DNA from: Saprospiraceae bacterium
GTDB taxonomy: Bacteria > Bacteroidota > Bacteroidia > Chitinophagales > Saprospiraceae
Direction of reading: 5' to 3'
NCBI GenBank assembly: GCA_018224445.1
Contig: JAGTVA010000113.1
Location: 1-36,610, forward strand
DNA: 36,610 nt
Shown here: positions 10,561 to 20,684 of the stretch, piece after piece
Layout: every line of letters starts with the position of its first letter
Position numbering within the stretch: the stretch's first letter is position 1
Made by a program: the position numbers and the translations under genes
Notes under the pieces: model-generated
Told to the model about the DNA's origin: nothing
Database searches by the model: none
Seen by the model: only the letters and a program-made list of their open reading frames with translations

Positions 10561-11663
10561 TTCGATTTTATTTTTTCAGGGCCCTTTCCACATTGGTCAA
10601 AAATAGACTTCCCCTCTATGCAATAGGGCAGTAATTGATCTTCAATAAAACTCTCCACTTTTAATGAAACATCCTCAGGGTACAACAAGTGTACATTGGG
10701 CCCCGCATCCAGAGTAAAAAACAAGGGTATTCCGGTATCTTGTCTGAAGGACCTAACCCGGTTGATAACCGCAATGGTATTGGGATCAAATAAAATGTAA
10801 GATGGATTAGAAGTCAACATCAATGCGTGCAGCATCAGGGCTTCGTTCTCAATAATCTCACCTACCTCATCTACATGCCCCAATTTCAGCGATCTCAGGA
10901 TATTCTGGAGGTTTTTTCCGGCCACTTCAAACCGCTGTCTGGAAAATTGATGCATATCCATGAGTGCATGTCCCTCACTGCTGGATACGGATTTGGGTTG
11001 ATCGCTCACCACCAATATGGCGTCTTTGAAGGACTTAAAAACAGGATGAATCATATTGTCCACGGGTATGGCGTGCTCGTCGGAAGAGTCGTCCACCCCT
11101 TTGGTAAATCCCCATAGCGCAGCGGGCCCAAAAACCGACCTGCACGCACTTCCCGAAGCCAACCGGGCTACGTAGGATGCTTTTTTATAAAATTCTGAGC
11201 CGGAGTCCTCCACAAACAGTTGCTCTTCCAGGTCGCACAAACAGAGTGCCAACGCACTCATTGAGGAGGCTGAGGAAGCGATACCTGAGCTGTGTGGAAA
11301 AGAATTGTGCGTGTGGACGGTCAGTTTCAATTGTGCTATAAAAGGGAAAATATCCTTTACTCCTTCTAAAAACAAAGAGATTCTCTTTTCAAATGCCGGG
11401 TTTCTCTCCTTTTCAAAATACAATTCCAATTGAATGGAGTCGCTGTGGGTATCTTCTCTGAGTTTTCCCCTGAGTTCCATTACTGTATGTGCTTCACTCA
11501 GGGTAAAACTGACAGATGGATTGGAGGGAATTTGGCGACCGTATTTTCCCCAGTATTTGACCAGTGCAATATTTGAAGGGCTTTTCCACAGGGCCCGAAC
11601 GGGCTTAAATTCTGCTGAGTTAATTATGTGTTTAGGACTGGAGTATTTATCAGGCATAGGCAA
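10557..11663 (-). CDS. mvaD: Diphosphomevalonate decarboxylase
   Basis: SPSNIALVKYWGKYGRQIPSNPSVSFTL, HNSFPHSSGIASSASSMSALA, ASGSACRSVFGPAALWG, FFTLDAGPNVHLLY. Overlaps the rhodanese gene by 4 nt (ATGA). Confidence 0.88.
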   Translation of the reverse strand: MPMPDKYSSPKHIINSAEFKPVRALWKSPSNIALVKYWGKYGRQIPSNPSVSFTLSEAHTVMELRGKLREDTHSDSIQLELYFEKERNPAFEKRISLFLEGVKDIFPFIAQLKLTVHTHNSFPHSSGIASSASSMSALALCLCDLEEQLFVEDSGSEFYKKASYVARLASGSACRSVFGPAALWGFTKGVDDSSDEHAIPVDNMIHPVFKSFKDAILVVSDQPKSVSSSEGHALMDMHQFSRQRFEVAGKNLQNILRSLKLGHVDEVGEIIENEALMLHALMLTSNPSYILFDPNTIAVINRVRSFRQDTGIPLFFTLDAGPNVHLLYPEDVSLKVESFIEDQLLPYCIEGKSIFDQCGKGPEKIKSK

Positions 11664-11680
11664 AAACTAGATAATAAGTA

Positions 11681-12319
11681 TTATTCGGATTGAGGGAGTT
11701 CAACAAAATTTCCCGCAGTGGGTTTAATTATTAAATCGCCGAGAACGAGATCGAGTAATTTATCCTCTCCCGGTAAATATCCCTCCCTGAGATTGTAACC
11801 AAAAAGTGAACTCAGGGTGCTCCAATAGGTAGCGGTAAGTCCATTTCTGAGGTCTTTGATTAAAAAGTACATGGGGATATCCAACTCCTTTTCTATCATT
11901 TTGGTCAATATATAGCCCTGGGTGCGTGTCATTCCCTTCAGGGGTTCTTCAAACTCATTTCGCAAATCTCTTTGCAACTTTCTGATATACTTCCTTCTCT
12001 CCCTGTTGCTCATCTCTTCGGTTTGGGATTCCAACTGCCTGAACATATGAATGGCTGTCAGGGCATATGGATAAACATAAGCTGCGTGACGCTTATACCT
12101 TAAATACATCAGGTAGTCTTCCCTGTTTTCAAAACTCCTGGGACTACTGATGGTCACCTGGTCCAGATTGGCCAAATAAAGAGTGTCTCCATTCTCTTGT
12201 ACTATAGCTGAATAAACGTCCCCCTTGTATTCAAAATACTCCTCCTCCTGTGCCTGCACGGTACTGATATTCCAGACAGCAAACCAAAAAATACCCAATA
12301 TATATAGTAACCTCATCAT
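11681..12319 (-). CDS. DUF4294 family protein
   Basis: Signal peptide; KGDVYSAIVQENGDTLYLANL, RHAAYVYPYA, MTRTQGYILTKMIEKEL pattern as in DUF4294. Confidence 0.75.
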   Translation of the reverse strand: MMRLLYILGIFWFAVWNISTVQAQEEEYFEYKGDVYSAIVQENGDTLYLANLDQVTISSPRSFENREDYLMYLRYKRHAAYVYPYALTAIHMFRQLESQTEEMSNRERRKYIRKLQRDLRNEFEEPLKGMTRTQGYILTKMIEKELDIPMYFLIKDLRNGLTATYWSTLSSLFGYNLREGYLPGEDKLLDLVLGDLIIKPTAGNFVELPQSE

Positions 12320-12573
12320 TGTTATTCAATTTCTAATTTTACTGCGGCCGTGGACTTTCTCTCCGCTCTTCAATGGATTTTTTCCAAAAACAAATACGGC
12401 CGTTATTAATTCGAATGGTCAAAACCAATAAAACACAACTTCAAAGTAAATAAACCAAACAGAATCAATATACTTATAAAACTGGATTTAAAATCCACTA
12501 TAAATATCAAACGAACTTAAGTAATGAATCGTTTGATCTCGTGCAATAAAAAAATATTACTCATCTTTGAGGT

Positions 12574-13248
12574 ATGGAAAATGCCAACAGAATATTGCAT
12601 CAACTGGTTTCTATTGTTTTTAATCCCTTGTTGATCGTGTTTTACCTGTTGTTTTTAATGACGGTAATCAATCCCTTTGATTTTGTCGGTTTTGAGGGGA
12701 CCCAAAAACACATGTTGTTTTTTCAGGTGCTTATCAGTACTTTGATTTTGCCCGGCATTGCCATAATTATGTTGTATAGCTTGGGGTTGATAAGTTCTGT
12801 GGAATTGGGAGACTCCAAAGAGAGAATGTTCCCCTTTATTGCCACTGCCATTTTTTACCTTTGGTTGTTCGCCAATCTGGTCTACAATCCCACCATTCCT
12901 AAAATGTTAATAGTAGTGGTTTTTGGCGCTATACTCGGTTTATTTATAGCCATGGTGGTCAATTTATTTATTAAACTGAGCATACATTGTTTGGGAGTAG
13001 GGTCTTTATTTAGTTCCGTGGTAATTATAGCTTATGAGTGGTCGTTGTTATTTGACAGAAATGTAGCTTTTAATGAAAACACTATGGCACTTTTAATTGT
13101 ATTGTGTATTCTTGTTGCCGGGTTGGTTGGAAGCGCCAGATTACAACTAAAAGTACACACTCTAAAAGAAGTGTACACGGGCTATTTTGTGGGAATAATC
13201 AGTCCGGTTTTATCTTACACGACTATTGATTTAATTTTTTATGGATAA
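12574..13248 (+). CDS. PAP2-like integral membrane protein
   Basis: Multi-TM protein with KERMFP and GSARLQLKVHTLKEVYTGYFVG, resembling degenerate PAP2 motifs. Confidence 0.55.
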   Translation: MENANRILHQLVSIVFNPLLIVFYLLFLMTVINPFDFVGFEGTQKHMLFFQVLISTLILPGIAIIMLYSLGLISSVELGDSKERMFPFIATAIFYLWLFANLVYNPTIPKMLIVVVFGAILGLFIAMVVNLFIKLSIHCLGVGSLFSSVVIIAYEWSLLFDRNVAFNENTMALLIVLCILVAGLVGSARLQLKVHTLKEVYTGYFVGIISPVLSYTTIDLIFYG

Positions 13249-13825
13249 AAAAACGGGTTTATTTTTCGGTTCCTTTAATCCCATTCACACCGGTCATTTG
13301 ATTATTGCCAACTTCATGGCAACAAAAACCGACCTGGATGAGGTTTGGCTGGTGATATCTCCCCACAATCCCCTAAAGAAGAAAAGCAGCCTGGCTCCGG
13401 AGCGCGACCGCCAACATCTGGTAGAAATAGCCATAGAGGACAACAACAATTTACGCAGCAGCGATATTGAATTTTACCTCCCTCAACCCTCCTACACCAT
13501 TGATACTCTGATACACCTCAAAGAAAAGTTTTCCGACAGGAAGTTTTGTCTAATAATGGGAGCCGATAATCTCAAAACCATTCACAAGTGGAAAAATTTT
13601 GAAATTCTATTGAGAGATTACGAAATATACCTTTACGACAGACCGGGTTTTAATATCGATCAAAACCTGCTGAAAGAAGCTAAAATAAGCTACTTCCAAA
13701 GCCCTTCAATCAACATATCTTCCACTTATATCAGAAATTGCCTGAAAGAGGGAAATTCCGTACGGTATCTGGTACCCGAACCGGTATACGACTATTTAAC
13801 CCAGCATAATTTTTATAAAAAATAA
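13241..13825 (+). CDS. nadD: Nicotinate-nucleotide adenylyltransferase
   Basis: FGSFNPIHTGHLIIANFM, MGADNLKTIHKWKNF, ISSTYIRNCLKEGNSVRYLVPEPVYDYL. Confidence 0.92.
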   Translation: MDKKTGLFFGSFNPIHTGHLIIANFMATKTDLDEVWLVISPHNPLKKKSSLAPERDRQHLVEIAIEDNNNLRSSDIEFYLPQPSYTIDTLIHLKEKFSDRKFCLIMGADNLKTIHKWKNFEILLRDYEIYLYDRPGFNIDQNLLKEAKISYFQSPSINISSTYIRNCLKEGNSVRYLVPEPVYDYLTQHNFYKK

Positions 13826-13831
13826 GGGCTT

Positions 13832-14596
13832 TTAACTATTTACCTTCTGCAAAAAGCCATCTAAAATAAGGTTGAATTTTTCGGGGTGTTCCATCATAGG
13901 GGCGTGACCGCATTTGTCGATAAAGTGAAGTTCTGAATTGGTCAATAATTCGTGGAATTTTTCCCCCACAAAAGGAGGGGTAATATTGTCTTGTTTTCCC
14001 CAAATCAGGCAAGTGGGGGCTTTTATCATGTGCAATTTATCTCCGAGGTTGTTTCTGACTGCTGATTTAGCTATTGCAATTACCCTGATGGCTTTGTTTC
14101 TGTTGTTGACAATCTCAAATACCTCATCTACCAATTCGTCCGTAGCGACGTTGGGGTCGTAAAAAGTAGATTGCGTTTTTTCCTTTATAAATTCGTAATT
14201 GCCCCTCTTGGGAAAAGTGGATCCCATAGCACTTTCAAACAAACCCGAACTACCGGTGAGAACAATGGATTGCGTTTTATCCGGCCTGTGCAATGCGTAC
14301 AAAAGTGTAATGTGTCCACCCAGAGAATTTCCGAGTACATTGACCTTTTCATAACCCATGGTATCCACAAATGAATCCACGTGCTTTACTAAGCCCCTTA
14401 ACCCCAGTTTTCGAAAAGGCATGTCGTATATAGGCAATATAGGCACGACTACATTGTAACTGTCGCTGTACCTGTTTAATATTCCCTCAAAATTACTTAA
14501 GGCTCCAAATAACCCGTGCAGCAACATCAACACATTATCACCACCTCCCGTCTCTATATAATTAAAATCTCCAGACTTCTTTAATTCGTATTCCAT
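13832..14596 (-). CDS. Alpha/beta hydrolase
   Basis: LLHGLFGALSNF, nucleophile elbow GNSLGGH, IWGKQDNITPP, HFIDKCGHAPMMEHPEKFN. Confidence 0.88.
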   Translation of the reverse strand: MEYELKKSGDFNYIETGGGDNVLMLLHGLFGALSNFEGILNRYSDSYNVVVPILPIYDMPFRKLGLRGLVKHVDSFVDTMGYEKVNVLGNSLGGHITLLYALHRPDKTQSIVLTGSSGLFESAMGSTFPKRGNYEFIKEKTQSTFYDPNVATDELVDEVFEIVNNRNKAIRVIAIAKSAVRNNLGDKLHMIKAPTCLIWGKQDNITPPFVGEKFHELLTNSELHFIDKCGHAPMMEHPEKFNLILDGFLQKVNS

Positions 14597-15055
14597 CCTA
14601 TGATTTAATGAATATAAGTAGCAAAATTAGGTTATTATTTAGTTTTCTTAAATTACTTGCCTATAAATTTACAACAATAGTTGATATTTTCAACCATATG
14701 TCTATACCAATGCGTAAAATTTTAATCCGGATTAGTCATGAGGGTTAATTTCGCGTCAATTCAATATACTAGCTTTGGGGAGGGCGTTATTTGAATTTAT
14801 TACTGATGGTTTCGGGCCTTGGCGGTTTTTATTGATTGTATTTATCTTTTCCCCATTGGGCCGTATTATTCAAAATCATTTTTCACCCGATCACCTCACC
14901 AAACAAACAGGCCCGATCCTTGCAATATATTATAATATAATACAATCGCGCCTGACTGTAATCGTATCCTTTTAGGCGAATGCTGTGTCTGTTGTGGATG
15001 TGTATGTTGTATTTCATAAGGTTGATTTCGGTTGATCTCCTAATATTTTTCGCAT

Positions 15056-16138
15056 TTATACACTATTGTCAATAGAATTTCCCCCCTTCCCTGAATCACT
15101 CCGATGACACCCCAAATAAATAATAAAAAACAAACTCAATAGCAAAATAGAGGCAATAGTCTGGTGTAGGACACCCCAAAATACGGGAATTTCCCCCCAT
15201 GAATTAACCACCGTTACAATTCCGACCACCACTTGACTCAACAAAATTCCCGAAAAAATTAAAATGGCTTTCCGCAACAGCGGATCGGTGTACTTCTTGT
15301 AATAGCGAAAGGATAAAAACAAACCCGCAACCAGCAATACATAGGCGAGCATTCTATGAAAAAACTGCACAAAGGCAGACATAAACAGACTGTCGTCGTA
15401 ATAGGTAAAATTATTGGCCGTCCAATTTTTGCTGTCCATAATTTCACCGGGTATCAACTCCCCGTGCATATCCGGCCAGGTTGGATAAAAAAGAGCCGCT
15501 TTGGTTCCGGACATCATCCCTCCCAAAAATATCTGCAGCACCAATAAAACTAAAAATACATACCACGGCTTCAGACTGAATGAAAAATTGAGCTTTCTCA
15601 ATCCGATAACACCGTAACCTACCCAGGCCAGATAGGTAAATAAGGTCAACCCCAGTAACAGATGTATGGAGAGTTTATACGCATTTACCCACGGCCGATC
15701 CTGCAACCCACTGGCCACCATTATCCACCCGATGGAAGCCACTACCGCCGCAAGGCCTATAACCGACAGGAGTTTTTTAATCAGTAACTTATCTAATTTC
15801 TTTTTGATTAAAAAATAAATAAACGGCAAGAGAAAAACAAAAAACATCAATCTGGCCCACACGCGATGGACGTACTCCCAGAAATAAATGTACTTAAAAT
15901 CCGCCAGGGACATACCTCTGTTAATTTGTTGATACTGCGGTGTTTCTCTGTATAATTCGAAGGCCTCCTCCCATTGTTTTTCATTCAAGGGAGGTAAGGT
16001 ACCCGTGACAATTTCCCATTTGGTGATAGACAATCCACTTCCGGTAAGTCGCGTAATACCCCCGATAACTATTTGGAAAAAAACCATGACGATTCCTATC
16101 CAAATCCATATTTGAACCGATTTTGAATATCTATTCAT
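15056..16138 (-). CDS. ctaA: COX15/CtaA family heme A synthase
   Basis: IGGITRLTGSGLSITKWEIVTGTLPPLNEKQW, EYVHRVWAR, MPDMHGE-like segment, VQFFHRMLAYVLL, VLHQTIASILL. Confidence 0.9.
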   Translation of the reverse strand: MNRYSKSVQIWIWIGIVMVFFQIVIGGITRLTGSGLSITKWEIVTGTLPPLNEKQWEEAFELYRETPQYQQINRGMSLADFKYIYFWEYVHRVWARLMFFVFLLPFIYFLIKKKLDKLLIKKLLSVIGLAAVVASIGWIMVASGLQDRPWVNAYKLSIHLLLGLTLFTYLAWVGYGVIGLRKLNFSFSLKPWYVFLVLLVLQIFLGGMMSGTKAALFYPTWPDMHGELIPGEIMDSKNWTANNFTYYDDSLFMSAFVQFFHRMLAYVLLVAGLFLSFRYYKKYTDPLLRKAILIFSGILLSQVVVGIVTVVNSWGEIPVFWGVLHQTIASILLLSLFFIIYLGCHRSDSGKGGNSIDNSV

Positions 16139-16633
16139 ATATTATGTTTAAATTCTAAATTCATAAAAACTTATTTATTCACATTTCCCCCTCTCCTATT
16201 ATTAATAATTTATTCTCTAGATAAAAAATAATGATTATTATTAAGTGTGTGGATGTGTTATTAAGTTTTTGTCTAAATACTTTGATATTTGTTTTTCATC
16301 ATTTAACAGATGTATTTAAACATCCTTAATAATTAGGAATCAATTGAAAAGGATGTTATCCACATGGACATTTAATTACACATATTTAAAAAATTATTAT
16401 AAATATGTTGTTAATATGTTTGTTTTAATCGTGAATGAAAATAAATTAATGGGTATAAAAATAATGTATATATTAATTTTAAATATAACTTCAGATTAAT
16501 TAGACTTTATCCACTTTTAATCAATACTTATCCACTTTGAAAGTTATGTATTTAATATAGAAAGTAAACTTAAAAAGGACCCTTAAAACGATATTGAAAG
16601 AGGAGTAAATTTTTTCAAAAATAGCAAAAGAAA
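16139..16633. other. Candidate chromosomal replication origin (oriC)
   Basis: Very AT-rich 495-bp gap containing DnaA box TTATCCACA (16356-16364) and TTATCCACT at 16507-16515 and 16528-16536 (21-bp period), between divergent ctaA (-) and dtd (+). Confidence 0.65.
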
Positions 16634-17101
16634 ATGAGAGCTGTATTACAGAGATGTCAAAGGGCGGAAGTATTTGCTGAAGAAGCCGGTAAAGAGGTGA
16701 GCAGAGGTAAAATAAATAAAGGTTTGGTAGTTTTACTAAGTGTGGAGAATGAGGACGATCAAACGGATTTGGATTACCTGCTGAAAAAGGTGGTGAATAT
16801 GCGCATTTTTAATGACGAGGAGGGTAAAATGAATTTGTCCGTAAAGGACGTGGGAGGGGACATAGCTGCTGTCAGTCAATTTACTCTTCACGCCAATACC
16901 AAAAAGGGAAACAGGCCTTCCTATAATCGCTGTGGGGATCCCGATCACGCCTTGTACTGGTACGACAAATTTATCAAAACCCTGGAAGGTACTTTTAAGG
17001 GAAAAGTAATTTCAGGGGTATTCGGAGCTCATATGAAGATTGACTTTGTCAATGACGGTCCGGTTACTATAATTTTAGACAGTAAGGATAAAAATTTTTG
17101 A
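16634..17101 (+). CDS. dtd: D-aminoacyl-tRNA deacylase
   Basis: MRAVLQRCQRAEVF, SQFTLHANTKKGNRPSY, FGAHMKIDFVNDGPVTIILDS. Confidence 0.93.
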   Translation: MRAVLQRCQRAEVFAEEAGKEVSRGKINKGLVVLLSVENEDDQTDLDYLLKKVVNMRIFNDEEGKMNLSVKDVGGDIAAVSQFTLHANTKKGNRPSYNRCGDPDHALYWYDKFIKTLEGTFKGKVISGVFGAHMKIDFVNDGPVTIILDSKDKNF

Positions 17102-17103
17102 GG

Positions 17104-17442
17104 ATGGATATTGAAAAAGCCCAGCGCGCCGTAGATGATTGGATTGAGAAATACGGGATCCGTTACTTCGACGAAAAGACCAATATGCTCATATTGATGG
17201 AGGAAGTCGGAGAGCTGTCGAGATGGATGGCCAGATCTTATGGAGAACAATCTTTTAAAGCACCGGTTAAAGAGAACCTTGTTAAGGAAAGTATTACCGA
17301 CGAAATGGCGGACATCTTCTTTGTACTTTTGTGTTTGTGCAACCAGATGGATATAGATTTATCCACTGCTTTTGTTAAGAATTTAGACAAAAAATCCAGA
17401 AGAGACAGTGGCCGGCACAAAGAAAACCCCAGGTTAAAATAG
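17104..17442 (+). CDS. MazG-like nucleotide pyrophosphohydrolase
   Basis: LMEEVGELSRWMARSYGEQ...ESITDEMADIFFVLLCLCNQMDIDL (EExxE...EXXD pattern). Start set to ATG 17104. Confidence 0.85.
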   Translation: MDIEKAQRAVDDWIEKYGIRYFDEKTNMLILMEEVGELSRWMARSYGEQSFKAPVKENLVKESITDEMADIFFVLLCLCNQMDIDLSTAFVKNLDKKSRRDSGRHKENPRLK

Positions 17443-17730
17443 CACTACAGGATCCTATCCCAAGGCCCTGCTCCCATTTTATTTTTTTCGATAGTACTTC
17501 ACCAGAGTGGGATACCTCCCCACCAGACCTATAACCCCCTCTCACCTCAGAATAAAATTCATCAGCCGACTGTTTTATTTATTCGAATTATTTGACTTTG
17601 AGGCCAAATAAAAAAATTCAACGTAAATTTATTTTTTTAAAAGGTTGCTCATAATTGCAAATATTTTTAACCATTAAAATGTGTATTCCCTTTAATCTGG
17701 TTAATTTGTTTATTACTTTTGATTTACAAG

Positions 17731-18969
17731 ATGTATACACCGGTATCTAAATACGACAAACTCGAAAACGAATTGAAGTTAAAGCAACTTCAAATAAAGA
17801 GTTTATTGTCCATTACTCAGGCGATAAATGAAAATATTCCCGCCGATGGTTTATACAGCATGTACAAGACCTTCTTGAACTGGGATATGGGAGTGGGAAA
17901 AATGGCTCTTTTTACCGAATCGACAGAGGGTTGGGAAAGTGTGGCCCAAATAGGAATCAATTACAATATTGATACAGAAGAAATAAAAGAGCGGTTGTTT
18001 AAATACGAGCGGACCTCGCCGGTAAAAGAGGAAGACCGGGATTTTCTACCCCAATTTGATGTCGTTATTCCCGTGTACCACAAAAAGCACCCGATTGCTT
18101 TTTCGTTAATAGGGGAGATAAGAGACGACAACGGCGATGTATACGACCACATTCAATTCATAAATACCATCACCAATATTGTCGCTGTAGCCATTGAAAA
18201 CAAACGGTTGTTTAAAAGACAAATAGAACAAGAGCGCTTTAAGCGGTCACTGGAGTTGGCTGCCGAAATGCAACGAATGTTGATTCCCGATACCTTACCC
18301 TCTTCCAGAGAAATAGAGTTTGATTTTTACTACAAACCCCATTTCAATGTGGGTGGGGATTATTTGGATATTTTTGAATTTGGCAAAGACAAATTTATTT
18401 TTTGCATAGCAGATGTATCGGGAAAAGGAGTTGCCGCCGCTCTTTTAATGGCCAATTTTCAGGCCCTGCTCAGGAGCATGGTCGACAAGTTTCAACACCT
18501 GGAGACGCTTGTGCAATCCTTAAATGAGGGAGTTTTCCGCATAACTAAAGGGGAAAAGTTTATTTCATTTTTTATCGGCTGCCTGGATTTAAAGAGAAAC
18601 TTATTCGAGTACGTAAATGCCGGGCACAATGCCCCCTTGTTTCTATCTGCCTCCGGCCCGGTTTGGCTAGAATCTGGTTGTCCCATACTCGGTGTGGTAA
18701 ATAAATTTGAAAAAATTGAAAGGGGAATGGAATTGTTGGATAAAGACAGTTTAATTTTTTGTTATACGGATGGGATTTCTGAGTACAAGGAGCCGAATGG
18801 AAATTTTTTGGGCATGGATTTTATTCAGAAGTTTACTGTGGAAAACAGGCATTTAAAGGCTAAAAAATTTAATGAGCGATTTTTGAGTACATTGAAAAAA
18901 CTGGGAGGTGAAAAGAGCTTTGTGGACGATATCGCGCTGATTACCTGTGTGTATAAAAAACCGAAATAA
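17731..18969 (+). CDS. PP2C/SpoIIE-type serine phosphatase with N-terminal GAF-like region
   Basis: LELAAEMQRMLIPDTLP...NVGGDYLDIF...ADVSGKGVAAALLMA...NAGHNAPLF...LIFCYTDGISEYKEPNG. Confidence 0.88.
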   Translation: MYTPVSKYDKLENELKLKQLQIKSLLSITQAINENIPADGLYSMYKTFLNWDMGVGKMALFTESTEGWESVAQIGINYNIDTEEIKERLFKYERTSPVKEEDRDFLPQFDVVIPVYHKKHPIAFSLIGEIRDDNGDVYDHIQFINTITNIVAVAIENKRLFKRQIEQERFKRSLELAAEMQRMLIPDTLPSSREIEFDFYYKPHFNVGGDYLDIFEFGKDKFIFCIADVSGKGVAAALLMANFQALLRSMVDKFQHLETLVQSLNEGVFRITKGEKFISFFIGCLDLKRNLFEYVNAGHNAPLFLSASGPVWLESGCPILGVVNKFEKIERGMELLDKDSLIFCYTDGISEYKEPNGNFLGMDFIQKFTVENRHLKAKKFNERFLSTLKKLGGEKSFVDDIALITCVYKKPK

Positions 18970-19022
18970 GCAAGAGCTTACAAAAGTGTATCGCCTGATG
19001 TGAACAGAGAAAAATTTAAAGC

Positions 19023-19853
19023 ATGAAAAGTAAATACGTAACCGCTTTACTGGCCTTTTTTTTAGGATGGTTGGGTGTTCACAGGTTTTATCTGGGCCAG
19101 CGATTGCTGGGGGTGCTGTATATTATTTTACTCTTCGCCTTTGGTATTTCTTTTATTGTGGCTTTAATTGATTTTCTCGGGTTTCTGTTTATGAGTAAGG
19201 AGCGCTTTGACTTTCTCTACAACCGAAGGTATTTCGAGGACGACTACCAGGAGTTTCTAGAAAAAAGGCAAAAAAAGTACAAGTCCGGAGCTCCGGTAAA
19301 AAAAAGAAGCATGAAGAAAAGTCTGGTTACCGCAAAAAGCAAAAGGGAGGGAGTGGTTCAAATGAAACAAAAGGGAAAAGAACTCTTCAATAATTACGAA
19401 TACCACGAAGCTGTTGAGTATTTTAAAAAGATATTGGCCATTGATTCCAGAGATGCCGCAACTCATTTTAATTTGGCTTGTTCTTATGCTATACTCGAAA
19501 ACAAAGAATTGGCTTTTAGACATTTGGGCCTTGCTGTAGAGAATGGATTTGACGATTTTGAAAGAATAAAAAATCACCCCAAACTGGCTTATTTAAGGGT
19601 GCAGGTCGAATGGGATGATTTTTACCGGAATAGATTCAGAGCCTCGCCCCCCCCACTGGATAGCCCGCGAACGGATATCCTAAGCAGGAAAAAAGGCAGG
19701 GATGAGGAGGGCTTGGAATTGAAGGACCTGGAGAGCGGTACGGAAATGGTAAAGGAAAAAATTTTGGTCAAACTCAAAAAACTGAAAGATCTCAGAGATC
19801 GTGGGGAAATCAGTGATACCGAGTTTTCTGAAGAAAAAGGCAAGTTGTTGTGA
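19023..19853 (+). CDS. TM2-domain protein with TPR segment and SHOCT-like C-terminus
   Basis: KSKYVTALLAFFLGWLGVHRFYLGQRLLGVLY (TM2), NYEYHEAVEYFKKILAIDSRDAATHFNLACSYAIL (TPR), LKKLKDLRDRGEISDTEFSEEKGKLL (SHOCT-like). Confidence 0.82.
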   Translation: MKSKYVTALLAFFLGWLGVHRFYLGQRLLGVLYIILLFAFGISFIVALIDFLGFLFMSKERFDFLYNRRYFEDDYQEFLEKRQKKYKSGAPVKKRSMKKSLVTAKSKREGVVQMKQKGKELFNNYEYHEAVEYFKKILAIDSRDAATHFNLACSYAILENKELAFRHLGLAVENGFDDFERIKNHPKLAYLRVQVEWDDFYRNRFRASPPPLDSPRTDILSRKKGRDEEGLELKDLESGTEMVKEKILVKLKKLKDLRDRGEISDTEFSEEKGKLL

Positions 19854-19927
19854 TTTAATGCTTAAATTTGAAAGCATAAGCACCAGAATGAAGTGGTGCT
19901 GAATGTGAGGTAAAATAACCGGTAAAG

Positions 19928-20587
19928 ATGTTTGTTAAGGATATTCTATTATTGAAAAACGTATACATCTCTCCTTACCAGAGCAGAGAGGAAGCCATCA
20001 AACTGATGAGTTCCTACCACTCGTGGGATATTCCCGTAGTTAACGGCAAGCAGTTTATCGGCAACTTATCGGAGGGCGATTTATTGGCAGCAGATAAAGA
20101 CTCCCTTATTGAGAGCTTGTGCGAGGACCTTCCCTGCTATCATTTAAAAACCTCAGACCACTTGCTTTTTGCCTATCAATTTATGTTGAAATCTGGAGTG
20201 TTTTTAATGCCTGTAATCAATGAAAATATGGAATTTGTAGGTACGATGTCCAGGCTTGTACTATTCGATAACTTCGGAAAGGTATTTGGATTTTTTGATC
20301 CGGGAAGTTTGATCGTGTTGAGAGTGAAAAGAACTGACTTTGTACTCAGTGAAATAAGTCGCATTATTGAGGGGGAAAACTCCACAGTCATTTCCTCTCT
20401 AGTGTCAGCGGACGAAGATCCTACCTTTTTGAATATAACCGTGAAGCTCCAGACTTTTGAAATCAGAGACATTGTAACCTCTCTTAAGCGCCACGATTAC
20501 AACGTCTTGAGTTTTTACAACGAGGACAATCTGCAGGGCTTTCTCGAGGACAGATACGATCAGTTGATCAATTACCTCAATATTTAA
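19928..20587 (+). CDS. CBS-domain protein
   Basis: Paired CBS-like repeats (REEAIKLMSSYHSWDIPVVNGKQFIGNLSEGDLL; FAYQFMLKSGVFLMPVINENMEFVGTMSRLVLF), ACT-like C-terminus, directly upstream of nadK. Confidence 0.8.
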   Translation: MFVKDILLLKNVYISPYQSREEAIKLMSSYHSWDIPVVNGKQFIGNLSEGDLLAADKDSLIESLCEDLPCYHLKTSDHLLFAYQFMLKSGVFLMPVINENMEFVGTMSRLVLFDNFGKVFGFFDPGSLIVLRVKRTDFVLSEISRIIEGENSTVISSLVSADEDPTFLNITVKLQTFEIRDIVTSLKRHDYNVLSFYNEDNLQGFLEDRYDQLINYLNI

Positions 20588-20684
20588 AAGCAGTTGTTGA
20601 GGCATCGTTCAGGGAAACTGAATTCCCGATTGAGGTATATATAAAAGCACACAATACACCCGTTGAATTAAAACTTTTTTTGAG

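Noticed and set aside
14775-14975. 66-aa ORF in the gap between hydrolase and ctaA
   Set aside because: No ribosome-binding site or family evidence; kept only as an unexplained intergenic region.
17357-17365. TTATCCACT DnaA-like box inside the MazG-like gene
   Set aside because: Single coding-region occurrence without clustering; not counted toward oriC.
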